From NCBI GenBank assembly GCA_013178005.1, contig JABLXL010000001.1:81385-145384 (forward strand): a DNA stretch of 64,000 nt, read 5' to 3'. This stretch comes from Actinomycetota bacterium (lineage in GTDB: Bacteria > Actinomycetota > Geothermincolia > Geothermincolales > RBG-13-55-18). The notes under the pieces are model-generated. The model worked only from the letters and a program-made list of their open reading frames with translations. It was not told where the DNA came from and searched no databases. The position numbers and the translations under genes were made by a program. Of the stretch, positions 36,864 to 45,743 are shown piece after piece (within the stretch, counting starts at the first letter, position 1; each line of letters opens with the position of its first letter).

Positions 36864-38174
36864 TCACTGACACACAGGCTTAGGACTCGTGCGCTGATTC
36901 GCCGCCAGCATGAACCTCTCGGCGTATTCGAGGGCCCAATGCCGCCAGGCCTTATCAAAGGATGCGGAAAGAACGCGCTGGTTCTCGGCCGCCTCGACCT
37001 CGAGCTCGGGCAGGTTTTCAATAGCGTTTATGACGGTCTCACTGATGGATTCGACGGATCCTGGATCGAAGGTCGTCACCTTGCAGCCGGCGTTTTCCAT
37101 CTGCTCGTTTATCTGGGGGATATCGGAACACAGGACGGGTTTACCCATAAGGATCGCCTCAACGGCAGGTCCGCTCCCTCCTCCCTCGTAAAGGGTGGGG
37201 ATAGCGACGAACATGCAATTTTCGTAGAGGACGGCGAGGGTGCGCTCATCCACTCTATCCGTGAATACCACCTTGTCCTTGAGATCGAGTGCATCGATCA
37301 GCGCATGTATGGCTGCCCAATTTGGACTTTTAGAGGTGCAGACGAGCATCGGGCATCTCTCGCCTAGCGCATTCCTGATCTCCTTCCAGGCCAGGATCAA
37401 CCTGATATGGTTCTTATGAGTGATGGTGGAGGAGCCCGGGTAAAAGACATACGGACATCCTATCCCATAGCGTTCGAGGACCTCGTCGCCTCCCTTCTGG
37501 GTCGTGACATTGACCCAGTCCGTGGGATTCAACAATGGCGGGCAAGCGATGACGTCGATTTTATCGGCCTGAATACCAAGATGTTCGATTATCGCTTTTT
37601 TCTGAAAATTGCTATGCGTTATGATCTTCGCGCATCGTGTGGCGAAAGGCACGAACTCCTCCCAGAAACGCTTGAGCGAATAAGGAGGCCAATCATTTGG
37701 GAAAAACACGGGATGGATGTCATGGATCGTCATAACCAGGGGGATACCGAGGTCGCCGAGATTGACCATAGGCGAAAGATGTCTGGTGTATGCTCCTAGC
37801 AGAAAATGGGGCACCCAGATGACGTCAAGATCGCTCAATGAGCTCCACAATGCTTTGAGATTGCCGCAGGCTGTTTTCATTGACTGGGTTGGTATATGGC
37901 TGGAGATACGCTGGCGCGCCGCGTCGACCTGGCTCATGGTCAGATAACGCCCCAGGACAGATCCGAATATCCTGATGAAACGCCTGTCATCCCAAAACCT
38001 GACCCTGAGGTTGCCCGACTCTATGGATTTGAGTTGATGGAAGCTTTGGCTGCTTACTATTTCGAAATGCCAATCGGGCATCGCCAGCGCCAACTCCTGT
38101 AGCCCGTGGTAAAGGAAATAGCCTAAGCCGGCGCCGGTGCCGTTGATTCCCTCGCCGGAGATCGCTATTTTCAC
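36864..38174 (-). CDS. GT4 family glycosyltransferase
   Basis: A GT-B enzyme of ~436 residues. I prefer GTG 38174 (VKIAISGEGINGTGAGLGYF), which follows GGGGGTGAAAAG, over the TTG 38192 used in the ORF track. TTG 38192 overlaps the Wzt stop codon and is also possible. Motifs: NGTGAGLGYFLYHGL, LVMTIHDIHPVFFP, VFYPGSSTITHKNHIRLI (the usual LYVG-xxxKN block) and FVAIPTLYEGGGSGPAVEAILMG with the E-x7-E pair. It is co-directional and coupled with wzt upstream, with 74 bases to the perosamine synthase downstream, consistent with chain assembly for the Wzm/Wzt exporter. Confidence 0.88.
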   Translation of the reverse strand: MKIAISGEGINGTGAGLGYFLYHGLQELALAMPDWHFEIVSSQSFHQLKSIESGNLRVRFWDDRRFIRIFGSVLGRYLTMSQVDAARQRISSHIPTQSMKTACGNLKALWSSLSDLDVIWVPHFLLGAYTRHLSPMVNLGDLGIPLVMTIHDIHPVFFPNDWPPYSLKRFWEEFVPFATRCAKIITHSNFQKKAIIEHLGIQADKIDVIACPPLLNPTDWVNVTTQKGGDEVLERYGIGCPYVFYPGSSTITHKNHIRLILAWKEIRNALGERCPMLVCTSKSPNWAAIHALIDALDLKDKVVFTDRVDERTLAVLYENCMFVAIPTLYEGGGSGPAVEAILMGKPVLCSDIPQINEQMENAGCKVTTFDPGSVESISETVINAIENLPELEVEAAENQRVLSASFDKAWRHWALEYAERFMLAANQRTSPKPVCQ

Positions 38175-38188
38175 CTTTTCACCCCCAT

Positions 38189-39436
38189 TCAAGTGATCTT
38201 AGTGACGCTCCATGTCTGCCTGGTCCTTACGAAGGATTCGTATCTGCCACGGCCTGGCTTCTCCCCAGCGATTATCAAGGGTACATCCACGCTATCCTCG
38301 ACAAGCTGTTCGCCGTTTACCATGGCGACCAGCCTGAATCTCATGTTGTACGTGTCAGGCAAAAGGGGCAAATCCGTTATGGTTATCTCTATGTTCGTCT
38401 TCCCGGGCTCAACGCTGATTTCATGTCCGTCAAAGTCATTACGTATATGCACCAGGCGGGTTCCCACAACCGAGAGGATCTCCAAGTTGACCCAGACCTC
38501 ATCCAGTGCCTTGGCGGCCTCGATCTGGAGGCCGCAGACAAGCGATTTCGCTTGCTCATATACAACGCCCTGGCCAGCCAAATCCGCTTGGGGGAAGTAC
38601 GTGCGCTCGATCCAGACGTCCTTGTGCTGTCGGGATAGATCTTCCGTCGAGGACCGAGAGATATACATTGAGATAGCCTCGTAAGACGGGCCGTCGAACA
38701 CGAGCTTGCCTCTTTCAAGGAGAATAGCTCTAGGGCAGAGCTCCTTCACCGCCGCCATGTTGTGACTCACGAAGAGCACCGTTTTGCCCTCTTTGATGAC
38801 GTCGCTCATCTTCGCGAGGCATTTTTTCTGGAAAGCGGTATCCCCCACCGCCAACACCTCGTCCACCAGGAGGATCTCCGGTTCCAGGTGCGCAGCGACC
38901 GAGAATGCCAGCCTCACCCTCATTCCGTCGGAGTAGTGTTTCATGGGAGTATCGAGAAACTTCTCGATACCCGAGAACTCGACGATTTCGTCGAATCTTC
39001 TCTTGACCTCCGACCGCTTCATTCCCAGGATCGACCCGTTGAGATAGATGTTCTCCCTGCCCGTCAGCTCGGGGTGTATGCCGGTCCCCACTTCCAGCAA
39101 GGCCCCAGCCCGTCCCCTGATCATCACCTGGCCTTCGCTGGGCTCCGTTATATGCGTCAATATCTTCAGGAGAGTCGACTTTCCCGCCCCATTGTGGCCG
39201 ATAATGCCCAGTATATCGCCCTTTACGAGCTCAAACCCGACTCCCCTCAGGGCCCAGATCTCCTCCTCGAGACGCGCCGCGCCGTGTGCTTTGCCCTGGA
39301 GGAGGTTCCATGCTTTCTGAGCGGGGGACTTAATGCCGCGGTATATAGCCTCTCTGAGGTTCATGGTGCCGGGTTTTATCTTTCCGATGTGGTACTTCTT
39401 GCCCAGCCCCTCGACCTTAACCGCTATATCCTTCAT
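38189..39436 (-). CDS. wzt: Polysaccharide ABC exporter, ATP-binding subunit with C-terminal cargo domain
   Basis: The nucleotide-binding subunit of an ABC-2 polysaccharide exporter. From ATG 39436 it has 415 residues. The ATPase domain shows Walker A GHNGAGKST (~80-88), signature YSDGMRVRLAF, Walker B ILLVDEVLAVGD and the switch histidine in LFVSHNMAAV. Residues ~260-415 form an extra beta-rich domain (ALDEVWVNLEILSVVG, NIEITITDLPLLPDTYNMRF), as in Wzt proteins that read the modified non-reducing end of the chain and gate export. TagH-like proteins are the alternative. The permease gene lies directly upstream with a small overlap. The C-terminal domain implies a terminal tag such as a methyl group, and methyltransferases exist in the same run. 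Confidence 0.93.
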   Translation of the reverse strand: MKDIAVKVEGLGKKYHIGKIKPGTMNLREAIYRGIKSPAQKAWNLLQGKAHGAARLEEEIWALRGVGFELVKGDILGIIGHNGAGKSTLLKILTHITEPSEGQVMIRGRAGALLEVGTGIHPELTGRENIYLNGSILGMKRSEVKRRFDEIVEFSGIEKFLDTPMKHYSDGMRVRLAFSVAAHLEPEILLVDEVLAVGDTAFQKKCLAKMSDVIKEGKTVLFVSHNMAAVKELCPRAILLERGKLVFDGPSYEAISMYISRSSTEDLSRQHKDVWIERTYFPQADLAGQGVVYEQAKSLVCGLQIEAAKALDEVWVNLEILSVVGTRLVHIRNDFDGHEISVEPGKTNIEITITDLPLLPDTYNMRFRLVAMVNGEQLVEDSVDVPLIIAGEKPGRGRYESFVRTRQTWSVTKIT

Positions 39437-39447
39437 GGCTCGACCCC

Positions 39448-40341
39448 TCATACCACGTCAGCGAAGTTCTTTTCGACGCGTTTGAAGAAAAAGGACCCCG
39501 TTATTAGCAGGCTAATCGTGACAGCTGCCGATGTGGCCAGGATCACCGGCTGCTCAATGGGTGTTTTTAAAAGGGCCCACCTGAAACCGATGATAACGCC
39601 GGCCATGGGATTGAGGCCGTAAAGGATGTTCCAGGCTCCTTTATCTGCGATGAGATTGGAGGAATACGCGACCGGCGAAGCGTATAGCAGTACCTGCAAC
39701 AGAAAGGGTATCAGGTAGCGGACATCTCTGAACATGACGTTCAACGCTCCGAGCCAGAGGCCCAAGCCTAAAGTGGCGCTGACCGCCAGGATGATAAAGA
39801 GAGGCAACGTGAGGATCGCCATGCTGGGAGTTTTGCCGTAATAGATCATCATGCCCACCAGGATGACAAAGGCGATGCAGAAATCCACCATCCCTGCGGC
39901 AACAGAGGCGATGGGGATGGACATCCTGGGGAAATAGACCTTCTTGATCATGTTCCCTTCCATGACCATGCTGTTGGAAGCGAGGGTGACCCCGTTGGCG
40001 AAAAAAGTCCATATGGTCAACGCCGAATAGGCGAAAAGCGGGTAGGGGATGTCGTCGCTGGGGGCTTTGAGCAGCCTGCCGAAGATGATGGTGAATATGA
40101 CCATCACCATAAGTGGCTGGAGAATGGCCCAGAGTGCGCCAAGGACGGTCTGTTTGTAGCGGACCTTGATGTCGCGCCAGGTGAGGAAATATATCACCTC
40201 CCGGTATTCCCAGAGTTCGCGCAGCTCCAATGAAACCCAGCCGCTGGTCGGCCGGTAATATTTTATCGTCTCCTTCCTTTCGCTCGACTTTCTTCGCGCT
40301 TCCGATCCTTTGTTTTTATGGCGAGAAGGCATGCTGGTCAC
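39448..40341 (-). CDS. wzm: Polysaccharide ABC exporter, permease subunit
   Basis: A 297-residue ABC-2 type permease. The cytosolic N-terminus holds the amphipathic interface segment (LWEYREVIYFLTWRDIKVRYKQTVLG), and six hydrophobic helices follow (ALWAILQPLMVMVIFTIIFG, IWTFFANGVTLASNSM, SVAAGMVDFCIAFVILVGMM, ILTLPLFIILAVSATLGLGL, and two more). This matches Wzm/KpsM/TagG proteins that move lipid-linked O-antigen, capsule or teichoic acid chains across the inner membrane. Starts at GTG 40341 or ATG 40332. The stop overlaps the wzt ORF start. It must act with the wzt product as a heterotetramer. Confidence 0.93.
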   Translation of the reverse strand: MTSMPSRHKNKGSEARRKSSERKETIKYYRPTSGWVSLELRELWEYREVIYFLTWRDIKVRYKQTVLGALWAILQPLMVMVIFTIIFGRLLKAPSDDIPYPLFAYSALTIWTFFANGVTLASNSMVMEGNMIKKVYFPRMSIPIASVAAGMVDFCIAFVILVGMMIYYGKTPSMAILTLPLFIILAVSATLGLGLWLGALNVMFRDVRYLIPFLLQVLLYASPVAYSSNLIADKGAWNILYGLNPMAGVIIGFRWALLKTPIEQPVILATSAAVTISLLITGSFFFKRVEKNFADVV

Positions 40342-40402
40342 GTTTATTTGCCCCCAAGTGTTCTAGGCGCTTCGGAGATTCTGTTGTATAGGGAACCGTA
40401 TC

Positions 40403-41068
40403 TCATTTTGTCCTGCGTTCCTTTTCCCGCGCGGGAACCCCTACGACCGTTACGCCAGCCGGCACATCCCTGTTTACGACCGCTCCCGCGCCCACGATCG
40501 CGTGATCGCCGATGGATATCTCCTCTATGGTAACGGCTCCGGCCCCCATAAAAACGCCTTTTCCAATGCGGTTCCTGCCCGATATATGGCATCCCGGAGA
40601 AAGGGTGACGCAATCCTCGATCACCGTGTCATGGCCAACGGTGCAGTCGAGGTTGATTATCACATGGCGGCCTATGGTGATATCAACGGTAAGCGTGCAC
40701 TCCCAACATATTATCGATCCCTCGCCTATCGTGACGCTTTGACGATCATAGGCGGTTTCCGGATGTATAAGGGTCGCGAACCTGCATCCCAATTCCTCGG
40801 CCTCGGAGATGGCTCTTTGGCGTATCCGCGGGTTGCCTATGGCAACCACCGCGTAGAGATCGGGCAAATACGGAGTTAGTTCATGTGGTTTCACTAAGGG
40901 CGCCCCCCGTATTTCTCCACGCGTTCCCTCATCTTCGTGCACCAAGAATCCGACGATTTCAAAACGCTCCTCTCCGCGCTGGTTGATGAGCTCCACTAAC
41001 CAGGCAACTTCCCTGGCGAAACCGCCGCCCCCCAAGATTACCAGGGGCTTCCCTTTGCTCGTGTCCAA
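40403..41068 (-). CDS. NeuD/PglD-family sugar acyltransferase, PerB-like candidate
   Basis: A 221-residue left-handed beta-helix acyltransferase. The N-terminal Rossmann-like domain (LVILGGGGFAREVAWLVEL, YAVVAIGNPRIRQ) binds the UDP/GDP-sugar in this family. The C-terminal half has hexapeptide repeats (VTIGEGSIICWECTLTVDI, IGRHVIINLDCTVGHDTVIE, HISGRNRIGKGVFMGAGAV). The catalytic base is expected in CTVGHDT. Members N-acetylate 4-amino-deoxysugars (PglD, PerB, NeuD). With a GDP-perosamine synthase in the same run, GDP-perosamine N-acetyltransferase is the most economical reading, though not proven. The start is TTG 41068 with TAGGAG four bases upstream. Confidence 0.85.
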   Translation of the reverse strand: MDTSKGKPLVILGGGGFAREVAWLVELINQRGEERFEIVGFLVHEDEGTRGEIRGAPLVKPHELTPYLPDLYAVVAIGNPRIRQRAISEAEELGCRFATLIHPETAYDRQSVTIGEGSIICWECTLTVDITIGRHVIINLDCTVGHDTVIEDCVTLSPGCHISGRNRIGKGVFMGAGAVTIEEISIGDHAIVGAGAVVNRDVPAGVTVVGVPAREKERRTK

Positions 41069-41302
41069 GGCTCCTACCCCCTTGTGAAAATATCGCCGTG
41101 ATGCTCATCGCTAAAGAATAAGTATTGCCTGGGACGATTATATCGCCGCCAAGGCCAGACTTATAATTAAACTCAACCATTGAAAGGGCTTCGACCCGCA
41201 CCTCCTTTTTTCGTCCAAGGCGACTGAATGATTCCACAGCGGTTAACGGTTTTCCGCCGTCCTTGCATAATGCTCCATAAAGATAAGGTTTACGCCAAAC
41301 CT
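41069..41302. other. Intergenic stretch, no supported gene
   Basis: The 147-residue ORF 40959-41402 spans this stretch but overlaps the real ends of both neighbouring genes and has no recognisable pattern. About 230 bases of AT-richer sequence remain between the frameshifted GT4 and the acyltransferase. Confidence 0.4.
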
Positions 41303-42486
41303 CTATGATCTTAACCTCCCTGAAAGACATGCGTTGAAGACACCGACCACATCCCTTCCCCATGCCTTCCAGTTCAATCGCTCCTCGTAACGCTCCCTGC
41401 ATGCAATCCTCAAGAGGTCATATTTCGCGCGGTTTGAATAAACAGATTGTATAAGCCTGGCATACTCCGCTCCTCCTGCTTCAAGCGGGAGGAGGAGCCA
41501 TTAACCCCTTCCTGAACCAGATCCGGAATGCCTCCGGTCCTGGCGGCGATGACCGGCAGCCCAAAAGCGGCCGCCTCGCTTATGGTGAAGCCCGCGGTTT
41601 CCGCCCTGCTGGGCATGATGAGGAAATGAGCCTGGCTGTACAGTTCGAAAAGCCTCGCGCGTTGCTCCTCGTCGTTTTTGTCAAGGGAAGGTATTATGGA
41701 CAGGTCTGGATGATCGTAGGCGACTGGAGGCACGCATCCGCAGATGGTGAGTCGCGCCGGCACGTTCATCCTTTTCAGTTCGAAAAATGTGCCTATTGCG
41801 ATATCGCCGCCCTTCCTTGCCCACTTTCTCCCTATGAAGAGCAGGTTGCAACATTGCATATCTTTCGGTTTCAAGGCCTGCCCGCGACTGGGAAGCGCGT
41901 CAAGATTCGGGCCGAAAGGTATGATGTTGATGGATGCGGCATCCGCCCCGTAATCCTCCGCCGCTGACCTCGACGCCCATTCGGTTGGGTAGATAAGCGC
42001 GGCCGCCTTTCTTATCGCCATCGACTCTATCGCGTCGCTACGCTTGGCTGAGATCTTAAGAAGATCGGTAAAGAAGGGGTAGTAATCCTTCATGAGGGCG
42101 AATGTTGCGTCGCTCCCATATACGATCGGTAAACCGATATCCAGGAACGCAATTTCAGCTGAAGCTTCCTGCGCAAACACGATGTCGAAACTCCCGCTCA
42201 AGATCTTCTCACGAAAGATGCGTGCATATGCCTTGCTCAAGCGGTATGTATGAAGAAAATCATAGTTCTTTCCAAGCAAGGCACGGGTAAAGGCGCAGGC
42301 ATGCTTACCCAGGGTCAAGTAAAACGGTTGCACGGGGCCAAGGCTGGCTACCTTGCAGCCGCTCTCGCGTAGGGCTTTCAGCATGTAGAAGTAAACGCCG
42401 GACGAGAAAAGCCTATCCTCGGCGTCTCCGGCGCAGATAAAAGCAACGTTCACTTCATCGTTTGAAATGCCGTTCGGCTTCTTCAA
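41303..42486 (-). pseudogene. GT4 family glycosyltransferase interrupted by a single-base frameshift
   Basis: The ORF track shows 358 residues ending at 41410 with a non-homologous tail (SSSRLKQEERSMPG). Shifting frame by one base near 41495, inside the GGAGGAGGAG tract, gives a normal GT4 ending: EGVNG then LLLPLEAGGAEYARLIQSVY, then CRERYEERLNWKAWGRDVVG and a stop at 41303. One missing base restores exactly 395 codons. The body shows a GT-B enzyme: GAGDAEDRLFSSGVYFYML-type N-terminus (starting AFICAGDAEDRLF), LLFIGRKWARKGGDIAIGTF and FLIMPSRAETAGFTISEAAAFG with the donor-site acid pair. The start is TTG 42486 after GAGGATAAGG. It may be a true pseudogene, a programmed or phase-variable shift, or a sequencing error in the repeat tract. 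It is the first gene downstream of the insertion sequence. Confidence 0.85.
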
Positions 42487-42635
42487 CGCCTTATCCTCGT
42501 ATCGGTTCTTGCCATGGCCAGCAGCCCCATATTATAGCGCAAGCGAGATCGCCGACCACCAATCCCGGTTGCCCGGGTATTTCTCCTCGGCTCGATCTTT
42601 CCAATCTCCTCCCGTGTTTGCCATAGGGTGTCAAA

Positions 42636-44590
42636 CAGGAGTTTCCGAGTCAACCACCTTTCTCCTCCGTAAATCCCCAGCATAAAAGCCATTTCCAAGC
42701 GCCTGAAAACATAAGACCCCACAGGTAGCGATTATCAACCGGGATAAAAGCCCAGGTAGCAATTGAATGGGGCACATATTGTGCTTGACATGTAAATATA
42801 TTGTGTACATGGCTCACTTCCACATAAAGAAGAAGAGAGGAAGACCCTACCTCTACGTGCGGGAGATCGCCAGGGTAGACGGGAAACCCAAGGTGGTCTC
42901 CCAGGTGTATGTGGGCTCGCCCGAGAAGGTGGCCGCCCTGGCCAAGGGAGAGCTTACGGAAGAGATAAAGCTCCGGGTGGAGGAGTTCGGGGCGCTCTTT
43001 GTGGCCAACCTCATGGATGAGGACGTGGACCTGGCGGGGATAGTGAATGCCGTGGTGGGAAGGGGGGGCAGGGAGGAAGGCCTAAGCGTGGGCGAGTACT
43101 TCCTCTACGCCGTCTTGAACCGCATGGTGGAGGCGAAAAGCAAGCGCGCCCTTGCGGAGTGGTACGAAAAGACGGCGGTGCAGCAGATAAGGCCCACAGA
43201 TGTATCCAGGCTCTCAAGCCAGCGCTACTGGGAGAGGTGGGAGCGGGTGAGCGAGGAGGACCTGGCGGAGATCAGCCGGCGCTTCTTCCAAAGGATCGCC
43301 GAGCTGGAAAGACCTCGGGCCGACTGCCTGCTCCTGGACACCACCAACTACTACACCTACATGGCCACCCATACCCCCTCAGATCTGGCTAGAAGGGGCC
43401 ACAACAAGGAGGGGAAGCATCACTTAAGGCAGGTGGGCCTGGGGCTTCTTGCGGAGCGGGAGTCAGGCCTCCCCTTGTGGTGGTGCGCCTACCCCGGGAA
43501 CCTGCACGACTCCCGCCTGTTTTCCCAGGTGCTAGAGGAGTTCGCCCGCGTTCTCGAGGGGCTTGCGGGCACCAAGGAGAGGCTCACCGTGGTCATGGAC
43601 AAGGGCATGAACGCAGACGCCAACTACGCGGTGATCGACGAACACAGAAGGATACACTTCGTAACCACCTACTCCCTCGCCTACGCCCCGGAGCTCGCCC
43701 GCATCCCCCTCTCGCGCTACGCGCCAGCGGCCACGGGCAGGAACCGGAGGCTTTGCGGAGAGGGGAGGGAGGAAGAGAGGCTTTCCGCCTACCGCACCAC
43801 CGGGACCTTCTGGGGCAAGGAGCGGGCGGTGGTGCTGACCTACAACCCGCGAACCGCCAGGAAGCAGGAACACGTCTTTTCAGAGAAGCTAGCCCAGATG
43901 AGGGAGGAGCTCCTTTCCATGCGCGCCCTGGTGCGCGAGGGCGCTCCCCACTGGCGAGACGAGAGGAAGGTGCTCGAGAGGTACGCCAGGCTCTGCGAGA
44001 GGCTGCACCTGCCGACCCATCTCTACGAGGTCTCCTTGGAGAAAACCCCCGAGGGCCTTGCCATGGAGTTCAGGAAGAACCAGCATGCAACCGAGAGGAG
44101 GCAGGCCCTCTTCGGCAAGAACATGATCGTAACCGACAACACTGACTGGACCACGGAGGAGATCATAGAGGCCTCGCTCGCAAGGTGGGAGGTGGAGGAC
44201 GCCTTCCGCCTCTCCAAGGACTGCGACCTGGTGGGGGTGCAGCCCATCAGGCACTTCACGGATTCCAAGATACGCTGCCACCTTTTCTGCTGCGTGGCCG
44301 CCCTCGCCTACCTGCGCAGGCTGGAGAAGAAGCTGGCAGAAGCCGGGGTGAAGCGCACGGCCAAAGACGTCATGGAGGACATGCGCCATCTCCATTCCGT
44401 GCTCTCCATCGCCGACAAGGGGAGAACGCCGGTGCGCAAGCTGGAGATGCCCACGAAGACCCAGGCCGAAGTCCTAAGGGCCCTGGGGTACCAGGTGAAC
44501 AAGCGTGGGGTCTTACAGTCTCTTGCCCGCTGATACCCATCCTATGCAGGCATTTTGTAGAGAGCAGCCCGGCTATCTCGGAAACTCCTG
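42636..44590 (+). mobile_element. Complete IS1634-type insertion sequence with inverted repeats and target duplication
   Basis: A 1955-base element. Its ends are perfect 14-base inverted repeats: CAGGAGTTTCCGAG at 42636-42649 and CTCGGAAACTCCTG at 44577-44590. They are flanked by the direct repeat TCAAA at 42631-42635 and 44591-44595, a 5-base target-site duplication. The single gene inside encodes a DDE transposase of the IS1634/IS4 group. The element is inserted between two minus-strand glycosyltransferase genes in the opposite orientation and has higher GC than its surroundings. Intact ends, TSD and ORF suggest recent insertion. Confidence 0.93.
42809..44533 (+). CDS. IS1634-family DDE transposase
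   Basis: A 574-residue transposase from ATG 42809 (MAHFHIKKKRGRPYLYVREI). The ORF-track start at 42767 adds 14 residues without a ribosome site. Likely catalytic acids are Asp in CLLLDTTNYYTY, Asp in LTVVMDKGMNADANY, and Glu in ARWEVEDAFRLSKDCD, within a C-terminal segment (VQPIRHFTDSKIRCHLFCC) typical of IS1634 and related IS4-superfamily enzymes. It catalyses cut-and-paste movement of the element. The frame is uninterrupted, so it is probably active. Two short direct repeats, CAGGTAGCRATT, lie upstream within the element at about 42721 and 42753. Confidence 0.92.
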   Translation: MAHFHIKKKRGRPYLYVREIARVDGKPKVVSQVYVGSPEKVAALAKGELTEEIKLRVEEFGALFVANLMDEDVDLAGIVNAVVGRGGREEGLSVGEYFLYAVLNRMVEAKSKRALAEWYEKTAVQQIRPTDVSRLSSQRYWERWERVSEEDLAEISRRFFQRIAELERPRADCLLLDTTNYYTYMATHTPSDLARRGHNKEGKHHLRQVGLGLLAERESGLPLWWCAYPGNLHDSRLFSQVLEEFARVLEGLAGTKERLTVVMDKGMNADANYAVIDEHRRIHFVTTYSLAYAPELARIPLSRYAPAATGRNRRLCGEGREEERLSAYRTTGTFWGKERAVVLTYNPRTARKQEHVFSEKLAQMREELLSMRALVREGAPHWRDERKVLERYARLCERLHLPTHLYEVSLEKTPEGLAMEFRKNQHATERRQALFGKNMIVTDNTDWTTEEIIEASLARWEVEDAFRLSKDCDLVGVQPIRHFTDSKIRCHLFCCVAALAYLRRLEKKLAEAGVKRTAKDVMEDMRHLHSVLSIADKGRTPVRKLEMPTKTQAEVLRALGYQVNKRGVLQSLAR

Positions 44591-44651
44591 TCAAAGAAAG
44601 CGCTTTACCCCATGGGCATGTGCGGATCGAGGCGAAAAGGCATGTTGGTGG

Positions 44652-45743
44652 TTACCCTACCAGGTCGCGATATAGCTCAACATGCAGCAACGCCGACTTT
44701 TCCCAACTGAATTCGGCCGCTCTCTTTAACCCTTTTTCTATCATCGCGCTCCTGAAAGCTTCGTTTTCGATCAGAATCGCTGTTTTCTCCAAGAGTTCTT
44801 CTTCGTCATGGGGATCGCAATGCAAAGCCGCCCCCCCGCAGAGTTCCCTTGCCTGTGGTATTCCCGAAGCGACCACGGGGCATCCGCATGCCATGGCCTC
44901 GATCACGTGCATGCCGCTGCCTCCTTCGTAGAAGCTGGGCGCGACCAGGGCTGCCGCTCCGGAGTATATTGCCGGCAACTCGGCCTCCGGCACATAGCCA
45001 CAGAATATGACTCGATCCCTCAAGCCCAATCGTTCCAGCTCGCGCATGGAGGCCTCCCTGGAGTTTTTAGTCCCGGGGTGGCCCACTTTCATAAGGAAAA
45101 GGTCTTTGTGTTTCGCGGAGAGGCGTTTGAGCAGCCTGAGAACGGCGGGAAAATTCTTGCGCGGGATCTCCGATCCCACGTATAGCAAATACCTTGCCCC
45201 TGTTATCATACCATATTTTTCTAGGAGTTTCTTGTCGCATGCGGTGGGTCGGTACAAGCTGTGGTCAACGCCGCAATAGGCCACTCGTATTCTTTCGGAA
45301 GGATAACCGAGCTTTTTTGAAATCTGGGCTTTCATGTATTCTGAAACCGATATAATTCTGTCGGCCTTGATTATCCCGGGGACGTTGAGCGCCCGAAAGG
45401 GATAGGTTCTGAAGTCATAAAGTGGCCTCGTCAAAGGGAAAATATCGTGGACGGTCACGATCTTGGGGGAAGCTTTAGGCAGTAAGGGCACAAGATGCGC
45501 GTTAGCGTGGTCTTGAATATGGAAAAGATCCGCTCTAAGCCCGAGCGCATGAGCGGAATATAAAACATAACGGTTGCATATCCCCTTTAAGAAGGGGACG
45601 GAAATGCCGTTCAACTCGTCGATATCGATCTGTATGTTTTCGTTTGCAAGGAGACCCATGATGGCGGTAAACAAGCTTTCGACCCACTTGGCCATGCTCG
45701 TTCCGCGCAACTTCTCAACACCGTGAATCCACGTGACCCTCAA
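44652..45743 (-). CDS. GT4 family glycosyltransferase
   Basis: A 363-residue GT-B enzyme starting at TTG 45743, whose start overlaps the upstream stop (TTGA). Motifs: HIQDHANAHLVPLLP, KIVTVHDIFPLTRPLYDFR, LLYVGSEIPRKNFPAVLRLL and ALVAPSFYEGGSGMHVIEAMACG with the E-x7-E pair. YEGGSGMHVIEAM is close to the mannosyltransferase-like subgroup. The gene ends about 60 bases from the insertion sequence, so the element separates it from the downstream half of the operon. Substrate is unknown. Confidence 0.9.
   Translation of the reverse strand: MRVTWIHGVEKLRGTSMAKWVESLFTAIMGLLANENIQIDIDELNGISVPFLKGICNRYVLYSAHALGLRADLFHIQDHANAHLVPLLPKASPKIVTVHDIFPLTRPLYDFRTYPFRALNVPGIIKADRIISVSEYMKAQISKKLGYPSERIRVAYCGVDHSLYRPTACDKKLLEKYGMITGARYLLYVGSEIPRKNFPAVLRLLKRLSAKHKDLFLMKVGHPGTKNSREASMRELERLGLRDRVIFCGYVPEAELPAIYSGAAALVAPSFYEGGSGMHVIEAMACGCPVVASGIPQARELCGGAALHCDPHDEEELLEKTAILIENEAFRSAMIEKGLKRAAEFSWEKSALLHVELYRDLVG

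Noticed and set aside
40959-41402. 147-residue minus-strand ORF between the acyltransferase and the GT4
   Set aside because: It overlaps the N-terminus of the acyltransferase and the true C-terminus of the frameshifted GT4. Its sequence has no family pattern.
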